Of a stretch of 64,000 nucleotides of DNA, positions 58,248 through 64,000 are shown piece by piece. Position numbers and translations under genes: made by a program. A model generated the notes under the pieces. It had not been told where the DNA came from and made no database searches. It worked only from the letters and a program-made list of their open reading frames with translations. The DNA comes from an uncultured Oscillospiraceae bacterium (lineage in GTDB: Bacteria > Bacillota > Clostridia > Oscillospirales > Ruminococcaceae), in the NCBI GenBank assembly GCA_934539585.1, contig CAKTCT010000007.1, positions 1 to 64,000 of the forward strand, given 5' to 3'. How positions within the stretch are numbered: the first letter of the stretch is position 1; every line of letters begins with the position of its first letter.

Positions 58248-60698
58248 ATGGACCTTGTTGCAGAGGTTGCGGTGGAAAACGCCCTCTTTTATTTCGACAA
58301 GCGGTTCAGCTACCGGGTTCCCCAGGAGCTGCGGGAGCAGGTCCGCCGGGGCGTCCGGGTCCTGGTGCCCTTCGGACGGGGGAACCGCAAGGTCCCCGGG
58401 CTGGTCTTTTCCGTTGAGGAAAGCCAGCCGGAGCGGCCGTTGAAGCCGGTTCTGGCGGTCATTGACCGGGAGCCGGTCCTCAACGAGGAAGGGTTCCGTA
58501 TTCTGGAATACATGGCGGACGCCGCTTTTTGCAGCTACTATGACGCCTTGAAATGCATCCTTCCGGCGGGGCTCAACGTGACGCCGGAGGAGGAGTTCCG
58601 CCTGATCAAGACTCCGGGGGAGGAGGCGGAAGCGCTGCCGGAGGAAGAACAGCAGATGCTGCGGCTCTTTCAGTCCGACATTTCCCAAAAGGAGCGGGAC
58701 CAGTTCTTCCGTCAGGGCGATGCCGCCGCCAAACGCCGGACGGCCATGGTGCTGGCGGAAAAGGGCTATCTGGAATGTACCGACATGCTCCGGCCCAGGA
58801 TTGGCGCCAAAACCGTGCGGATGGTCCGGCTGGTTCCGGGGATTTTCCCCGACGGGCTGCCGCCGTTGACTGCCAAACAGCAGGAGGTGGTCCGGATCGT
58901 TGCCGAAGCCGGGTCTGCCGCGGAAAAAGAAGCGGCCTATCACGCCGGAGTGGGGGAAAGCGTCATCCGGACCTTGGTCCGGAAAGGCGTTTTGGAGTGT
59001 TTTGACCGGGAAGTCTTTCGGACGCCCCGGGGAAAGGTCTCCGCGGAATTCCGCTTGGAGGACCTGACCCTTTCGTCGGAGCAGCAGCGGGTCTACGATG
59101 GCGTCCGCAGCCTTTGTAAGAAGGACGAAGCCAACGTTGCCCTGCTTTTCGGGGTGACCGGCAGTGGGAAGACCCAGATTTTCATTAAGCTCATTGAAGC
59201 CTGTCTGAAGGACGGGAAGCAGGCCATGCTGCTGGTGCCGGAGATTTCTCTGACCCCCCAGCTTCTGGCCAAATTCCGGGGGCTTTTCGGGGAGGACATT
59301 GCGGTGATCCATTCCAGCCTTTCCATGGGGGAGCGGCTGGACGAATACCGGCGGATCCGCACGGGGAAAGCCCGAATCTCCATTGGCACCCGGTCCAGCA
59401 TTTTCGCCCCTTTTGACAATTTGGGGCTGATTATCCTGGATGAGGAGGGGGAACACTCCTATAAATCAGATTCCACCCCTCGATACCACGCCCGGGATAT
59501 CGCCAAGCTGCGGTGCGTCTGCCACAAGGCAACGCTGCTGCTGGCCTCGGCGACACCCAGCATCGAAAGCTACCACGCCGCCAAAACCGGAAAGTACGCG
59601 CTGTTCACCCTGACGGAGCGGTACGGCACGGCGGCCCTTCCTGCCGTCCGGATCGTGGATATGCGCAAGGAGGAGGAAGCCTTCAACTTCTCCCCCCTCA
59701 GCGACGAGCTGGCGGAGGAGCTTCTCCAGACCTGGAAGCGGGGGGAGCAGTCCATTCTGCTCATCAACCGCCGGGGGTTTTCCAGCTTTGCCCTGTGCAT
59801 GGACTGCGGAGAACCGGTGCGGTGTCCCAATTGCAGCGTCACATTGACCTACCACAAGGCCAACGGTTACCTGATGTGCCACTACTGCGGCTATTCCCGG
59901 CGGCAGGATGAGCCTTGTCCCTCCTGCGGCGGGCATCACCTGAATATGGTGGGAACCGGCACCCAGAAGATTGAGGAGATTCTTTCCAAATCCATTCCCG
60001 ATGCAAGGGTGCTGCGGATGGACACAGATTCGGTCTATTCCCGGTACGCCTATGAGGAAAGGTTCGCGGCCTTTGAGGCCGGGGAGTACGACATCCTGGT
60101 GGGGACCCAGATGGTGGCCAAGGGGCTCAATTTCCCCGGCGTCACCCTGGTGGGGGTCCTGGGGGTGGATCAGGCCCTTTATTCCAACGATTTCCGCAGC
60201 GGCGAGCGGGCCTTTTCCCTGATTACACAGGTGGTGGGCCGAAGCGGCCGTTATCAGAAGCCCGGACAGGCGATTTTGCAGACGATTTCCCCGGAGAACT
60301 CCGTGGTGCTCCATGCCGCCCGCCAGGATTATGACGGATTTTACCGGGAGGAGATCACCCTCCGGAAGACCTGCCTTCAGCCGCCGTTCTGCGACCTGGC
60401 GCTGGTGGGATTTTCCGGTCCGGTGGAGGAAACGGTGCGGAAAACCGCCCAGGCCTTCCACAAAATCCTCCGGGAAAAAATCCTGGCGCTGAAGGAGCCG
60501 CTGCCCATTGTCCTGCTTGGGGTGTCCCAGGCGGGGATTTACCGTGTAAATAATAAGTTCCGCTATCGGATTCTCATGAAATGCCGGAACAACCGCCGGT
60601 TCCGCAGCCTTCTCCGGGAGGCCTTCGGGGCGGCCTCGGAGCAGAAGCTCCTGGGCCGGGTGACGGTGTTCGTGGACATCAACGGGGACATCTTATAG
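58248..60698 (+). CDS. priA: Primosomal replication helicase PriA
   Basis: 816 residues. Restarts replication at stalled forks. N-terminal fork-binding domain, Walker A LLFGVTGSGKTQIF near 299, DEEGEHSYKSD (DEEx box), zinc-binding cysteines (CMDCGEPVRCPNC, MCHYCGYS, PCPSCGG), and motif VVGRSGRYQKPGQAILQT. AAGGAGGGG before ATG. Confidence 0.96.
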   Translation: MDLVAEVAVENALFYFDKRFSYRVPQELREQVRRGVRVLVPFGRGNRKVPGLVFSVEESQPERPLKPVLAVIDREPVLNEEGFRILEYMADAAFCSYYDALKCILPAGLNVTPEEEFRLIKTPGEEAEALPEEEQQMLRLFQSDISQKERDQFFRQGDAAAKRRTAMVLAEKGYLECTDMLRPRIGAKTVRMVRLVPGIFPDGLPPLTAKQQEVVRIVAEAGSAAEKEAAYHAGVGESVIRTLVRKGVLECFDREVFRTPRGKVSAEFRLEDLTLSSEQQRVYDGVRSLCKKDEANVALLFGVTGSGKTQIFIKLIEACLKDGKQAMLLVPEISLTPQLLAKFRGLFGEDIAVIHSSLSMGERLDEYRRIRTGKARISIGTRSSIFAPFDNLGLIILDEEGEHSYKSDSTPRYHARDIAKLRCVCHKATLLLASATPSIESYHAAKTGKYALFTLTERYGTAALPAVRIVDMRKEEEAFNFSPLSDELAEELLQTWKRGEQSILLINRRGFSSFALCMDCGEPVRCPNCSVTLTYHKANGYLMCHYCGYSRRQDEPCPSCGGHHLNMVGTGTQKIEEILSKSIPDARVLRMDTDSVYSRYAYEERFAAFEAGEYDILVGTQMVAKGLNFPGVTLVGVLGVDQALYSNDFRSGERAFSLITQVVGRSGRYQKPGQAILQTISPENSVVLHAARQDYDGFYREEITLRKTCLQPPFCDLALVGFSGPVEETVRKTAQAFHKILREKILALKEPLPIVLLGVSQAGIYRVNNKFRYRILMKCRNNRRFRSLLREAFGAASEQKLLGRVTVFVDINGDIL

Positions 60699-60723
60699 CG
60701 GCGTGAGATAAGGAGGATGCGCA

Positions 60724-61233
60724 ATGGCGCTTCGTGTAGTTGTGACGGGGGAGGACCCCATTCTTCGGAAAACGTCCCGGCCGGTGGAGGTCTTTGACGA
60801 AAAGCTCTGGACGCTGCTGGACGACATGGCGGCCACCATGTACAAGTATGAGGGCGTGGGTCTGGCCGCCGTTCAGGTGGGAATCCTCAAGCGGGTCGTG
60901 ACCATCAACGTGGGCGAGGGCCTCATCGAGCTGGTGAATCCGGTGATCGTGGAGACCCAGGGCAGCGTGGAGGACTCTGAGGGGTGCCTGTCCTTCCCCA
61001 ACGAGTTCGGCATCGTGGAGCGGCCTGCAAAGGTCGTGGTGAAGGCTCAGGACCGCTTCGGGAAGCCGGTGGAGTACTCCGGCTCCGGGCTGCTGGCCCG
61101 GGCGTTCTGCCATGAGATCGACCATCTGGACGGCGTGGTCTTCAAGGACAAGGCCAAGGAAATGCTGGAGCCCGAGGAACGCCGTCCCCGCCGCCGCAGG
61201 CTTTTCGACCACCACGCAGCGGAGAAAAAGTGA
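60724..61233 (+). CDS. def: Peptide deformylase
   Basis: 169 residues. Removes the N-formyl group from new proteins. Motif 1 GVGLAAVQVG, motif 2 EGCLSFP (Cys ligand), motif 3 HEIDHLDG (His ligands and catalytic Glu). A basic Arg-rich C-terminal tail (RRPRRRRLF). AAGGAGGATGCGCA precedes ATG. Paired with fmt as usual. Confidence 0.96.
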   Translation: MALRVVVTGEDPILRKTSRPVEVFDEKLWTLLDDMAATMYKYEGVGLAAVQVGILKRVVTINVGEGLIELVNPVIVETQGSVEDSEGCLSFPNEFGIVERPAKVVVKAQDRFGKPVEYSGSGLLARAFCHEIDHLDGVVFKDKAKEMLEPEERRPRRRRLFDHHAAEKK

Positions 61234-61245
61234 GGGAAAACCGCA

Positions 61246-62163
61246 ATGAAAATCGTTTTTATGGGTACGCCGGATTTTGCAGTGCCGCATTTGCAGGCGC
61301 TGCTGGATCACCCCTATGATGTGGTCGGCGTGTTTACCCAGACGGACAAGCCCAAGGGCCGGGGGTATCAGCTGGCCCAATCTCCGGTAAAAGAGCTGGC
61401 GGTTTCCCGGGGGATTCCGGTGTTTCAGCCCAGGACCCTCCGGGACGGGGAGGCCCTTGCTCAGCTGCAGGTCCTTCGGCCGGACCTGATCATCGTGGTG
61501 GCTTACGGGAAAATCCTCCCCAAGGAAATCCTAGACCTGCCGCGGCTGGGGTGCATCAACGTCCATGCGTCGCTGCTGCCCAGGTACCGGGGAGCGGGGC
61601 CCATTCAGTGGGCAGTCCTCAACGGGGAGACTGTTACCGGCGTCACCACCATGTACATGGCCGAGGGGCTGGACACCGGGGACATGCTGGAAAGCGCTTC
61701 CCTGGAGATCGGCCCGGATGAGACAGCCGACGAGCTCCACGACCGGTTATCCCAGCTGGGGGCGAAGCTTTTGCTGTCCACCGTGGAAAAGGCGGAGAAG
61801 GGGCTGCTGGAGCCGAAGAAGCAGGACGACGCCCTATCCTGCTACGCGCCCATGCTGACCAAGGAGCTGTCCCGCATCGATTTTTCCAGGCCCGCCCAGG
61901 AGGTCCACAACCAGATCCGGGGTCTGTCCACCTGGCCGGCTGCATATACCTGTTACCAGGGCAAGCGGCTGAAGGTCTACCGGAGCCATCTGGCCCAGGG
62001 GACCGGGGAGCCGGGGGTTCTGCTGGACCCCAGGCATTTCGTGGTGGCCTGCGGGGACGGAGCCGTCCAGCTGGCGGAGGTCCAGTACGAGGGCAGCCGG
62101 AAGATGTCCGGCGAGGAATTCTTACGGGGCAAAAAGCCCGGCGAACACGAGGTTCTGGGCTGA
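61246..62163 (+). CDS. fmt: Methionyl-tRNA formyltransferase
   Basis: 305 residues. Formylates initiator Met-tRNA. MGTPDFAVPHLQALLDH start; TQTDKPKGRGYQLAQSPVKE; NVHASLLPRYRGAGPIQWAV with catalytic Asn and His; GVTTMYMAEGLDTGDML with the Asp. C-terminal OB domain about 205-305. Confidence 0.97.
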   Translation: MKIVFMGTPDFAVPHLQALLDHPYDVVGVFTQTDKPKGRGYQLAQSPVKELAVSRGIPVFQPRTLRDGEALAQLQVLRPDLIIVVAYGKILPKEILDLPRLGCINVHASLLPRYRGAGPIQWAVLNGETVTGVTTMYMAEGLDTGDMLESASLEIGPDETADELHDRLSQLGAKLLLSTVEKAEKGLLEPKKQDDALSCYAPMLTKELSRIDFSRPAQEVHNQIRGLSTWPAAYTCYQGKRLKVYRSHLAQGTGEPGVLLDPRHFVVACGDGAVQLAEVQYEGSRKMSGEEFLRGKKPGEHEVLG

Positions 62164-62184
62164 GCCCGGGAAGGAAGGGGAACC

Positions 62185-62865
62185 ATGGACTACTATTATT
62201 GGATACTGGTGATTCCGGCGCTGCTGATTTCTTTGATTGCGCAGGTCAAGGTGAAATCCACCTACGCCCGGTACAACCGGGTCCCCAACCGCCGGGGATA
62301 CACCGCGGCTATGCTGGCCCGGCAGATTCTGGACGAAAACGGCTTGCAGCACATCCGCATCGAGCGGGTGGCCGGGGAGCTCACCGACCACTACTCCCCC
62401 AAGGAGGACGTGATCCGGCTTTCCGACAGCACCTACAACTCCACTTCGGTGGGGGCCCTGGGGGTCGCCGCCCATGAGGTGGGCCACGCCATTCAGTACG
62501 GGGTGGGGTACGTTCCCATCAAGGTCCGCAACGCCTTTATCCCCATTACCCAGATCGGGTCGTCCATTGCGTTTCCTTTGGCCATTCTGGGGCTGGTCCT
62601 GGGGTTCCCGCTGCTGACGGAGGTGGGTATCCTCCTGTTCTGCGCGGTGGTGATCTTCCAGCTGCTGACCCTGCCGGTGGAGTTCAACGCCAGCCACCGG
62701 GCCATCCGGACCCTCCGGGAGGACAACATCCTGGACGCGGACGAGCTGAAAGGGGCCAAAAAGGTCCTGGCTGCGGCGGCAATGACCTATGTGGCCGCGC
62801 TGCTGGTGGCCTTTGCCAACCTCCTGCGGCTCCTGGCTCTGCGGGACCGGAATCAGCGCCGATGA
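62185..62865 (+). CDS. Zinc metallopeptidase, YugP type
   Basis: 226 residues. Membrane protein of the Zn_peptidase_2 family: an N-terminal helix, zinc site VAAHEVGHAIQYG (about 93-105), and three later membrane helices. GHYS-type upstream motif DHYSPKEDVIRLS. The substrate is unknown. It lies between fmt and rsmB in many Clostridia. GGAAGGAAGGGG precedes ATG; overlaps rsmB by 4 nt. Confidence 0.88.
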   Translation: MDYYYWILVIPALLISLIAQVKVKSTYARYNRVPNRRGYTAAMLARQILDENGLQHIRIERVAGELTDHYSPKEDVIRLSDSTYNSTSVGALGVAAHEVGHAIQYGVGYVPIKVRNAFIPITQIGSSIAFPLAILGLVLGFPLLTEVGILLFCAVVIFQLLTLPVEFNASHRAIRTLREDNILDADELKGAKKVLAAAAMTYVAALLVAFANLLRLLALRDRNQRR

Positions 62866-64000
62866 ACGCGCGGAAACTGGCCTACACCGCCCTTTTGCGG
62901 GTGGAAAAGGAGAAGGGCTACTCCAATCTGACGTTGGACGCGCTGTTCCGGGGGGAAAACGCCGATCCCCGGGACCGGCAGCTGGCCGCCAGCCTCTTTT
63001 ACGGCGTTCTGGAGCGGAAGCTGACCCTGGATCATGTGATCGGGGGGTATACCAGGAAAAAGCTGTCGGCTCTGGACGACGAGGTGGCGGCGGCGCTGGA
63101 GCTGGGGCTCTACCAGCTTCTGTACATGGACGGCATCCCGGATTCGGCGGCGGTCAACGAAAGCGTGGAGCTCATCAAGAAGTCCCGGAAGAAAAGCGCC
63201 GCCGGATTCGTCAACGGCGTTCTCCGGAGCTTTCTCCGGGACGGGAAGCGGGTCCCTCTGCCCAAGGGGGAGGGACTGGAGCGGGCCAGCGTCGAGTTTT
63301 CCATGCCGCTTTCCATTCTGAAGCGGTGGGAGAAGGATTATTCCCGGGAAACGGCGGTGGAGCTGGCCAAAGCCTGTCTGGGGCGGCCGCCTCTGCACGC
63401 CCGGGTCAACACCCTGCGGTGTGCTCCGGAGGAGGCTGCGGCGGCGCTGGCGGCGGAAGGAGTGGAGGTAAGGCTCCACCCGGTTCTGCCGGGGTGTCTG
63501 GAGCTTTCGGGCACCGGCAGCGTCGCGGAGCTGGAGCCTTTCCGGAAGGGCTGGATCGCCATTCAGGATACGGCGTCCCAGCTGTGCGCCTGGGCTCTGG
63601 GGGCGCAGCCGGGGGAGACGGTCTTTGACCTCTGCGCCGCGCCGGGCTCCAAGAGCTTTACCGTGGCGGAGCTGATGGGGGACCGGGGAACGGTCCGGGC
63701 CTTTGATCTGCATCCTTCCCGGGTGGCGCTGATCGAAAAAGGGGCGGCGCGGCTGGGAATCTCCTGCATCCGGGCGGAGGCGGGGGACGCATCCCGGTTC
63801 CGGCCGGAGCTGGGGCTGGCAGACCGGGTCCTTTGCGATGTGCCTTGTTCGGGGCTGGGGATTATCCGGCGGAAGCCGGAAATCCGGTACAAATCCGACG
63901 CGGAGCTGGACGGGCTGCCGCCCATCCAGCTGGCGATTTTAGAAAACGGCTCCCGGTATGTGAAGCCGGGAGGGACGCTTCTGTATTCCACCTGCGCTTT
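62862..64000 (+). CDS. rsmB: 16S rRNA m5C967 methyltransferase (partial, cut by edge)
   Basis: The frame runs from ATG 62862 off the right edge (379 codons seen). N-terminal NusB-like RNA-binding domain (MNARKLAYTALLRVEKEKGY, AASLFYGVLERK, VNGVLRSFLR) and a Rossmann methyltransferase domain: DLCAAPGSKS, CDVPCSGLGIIRRKPEIRY with the first catalytic Cys, and YSTCA with the second close to the edge. Typical length is about 430-450 residues, so about 60 are missing. ATGA coupling to the previous gene. Confidence 0.95.
   Translation, partial: MNARKLAYTALLRVEKEKGYSNLTLDALFRGENADPRDRQLAASLFYGVLERKLTLDHVIGGYTRKKLSALDDEVAAALELGLYQLLYMDGIPDSAAVNESVELIKKSRKKSAAGFVNGVLRSFLRDGKRVPLPKGEGLERASVEFSMPLSILKRWEKDYSRETAVELAKACLGRPPLHARVNTLRCAPEEAAAALAAEGVEVRLHPVLPGCLELSGTGSVAELEPFRKGWIAIQDTASQLCAWALGAQPGETVFDLCAAPGSKSFTVAELMGDRGTVRAFDLHPSRVALIEKGAARLGISCIRAEAGDASRFRPELGLADRVLCDVPCSGLGIIRRKPEIRYKSDAELDGLPPIQLAILENGSRYVKPGGTLLYSTCA

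Noticed and set aside
1..64000. CRISPR arrays, rRNA or tRNA genes
   Set aside because: No regularly spaced short repeats, cloverleaf-like GTTCRA/CCA patterns or rRNA signatures were noticed; a covariance search would be needed to exclude small RNAs.

Overview
The window looks like a chromosomal segment of a high-GC, spore-forming gut Clostridia, most likely an Oscillospiraceae/Ruminococcaceae-type bacterium. This is an inference from gene content: PolC-type replicase, RemA, YunB and SpoIIM sporulation proteins, the SCIFF peptide and its radical-SAM maturase, and Firmicutes gene order in yicC-remA-gmk-rpoZ-priA-def-fmt-rsmB. Most genes point rightwards, overlap by 1-20 nt and form long operons. 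No rRNA, tRNA or CRISPR array was seen.

Layout. 0-3.1 kb: a GNAT remnant, a lone CsoR-type metal sensor with a clear promoter/operator on the minus strand, an SseB-like protein, then about 1.3 kb of gene-free, repeat-rich DNA. 3.1-6.5 kb: a TetR-aminoglycoside acetyltransferase-DrrAB-like ABC exporter cassette, whose permease 3' end and terminator are duplicated in tandem. 6.5-8.1 kb: a cell-surface DUF4430/prenyltransferase-repeat protein on the minus strand. 8.4-10.9 kb: Lrp regulator, AzlC, AzlD and a repeat-anchored CAP protein. 11-21.8 kb: pyrH-frr-uppS-cdsA-dxr-rseP-ispG-polC. 21.8-30.5 kb: hisZ-G-D-C-B-H-A-F-trpS-hisI-hisE, a complete HisZ-dependent set for histidine apart from the separate HisN-type phosphatase, with a tryptophanyl-tRNA synthetase embedded. 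30.5-39.2 kb: AGCS amino-acid symporter; PheB-like ACT protein-hom-lysC; pyrK-pyrD; ruvX-acyl-CoA synthetase. 39.2-41.6 kb: an AT-richer island with a GH39 glycosidase and truncated recombinase and HTH remnants. 41.7-51.6 kb: yunB, a signal-peptidase-like pseudoenzyme, GH10-like lipoprotein, amidase, yajC, TIGR04086 membrane protein, SCIFF precursor and maturase, proC, SpoIIM-like and YesL-like proteins. 51.7-56.0 kb: a DUF3781 gene converging on a large EndoQ-like PHP/UvrD helicase fusion, with three decaying copies of the gene-end junction between them. 56.2-64 kb: yicC-remA-gmk-rpoZ-priA-def-fmt-Zn peptidase-rsmB, the last cut by the window edge.

The points most worth a second look are the SCIFF precursor with a seventh cysteine, the EndoQ-UvrD fusion carrying a beta-clamp-binding tail, two independent cases of tandem duplication that copy a gene 3' end together with its terminator, the signal-peptidase fold lacking both expected catalytic residues, and trpS inside the his operon.
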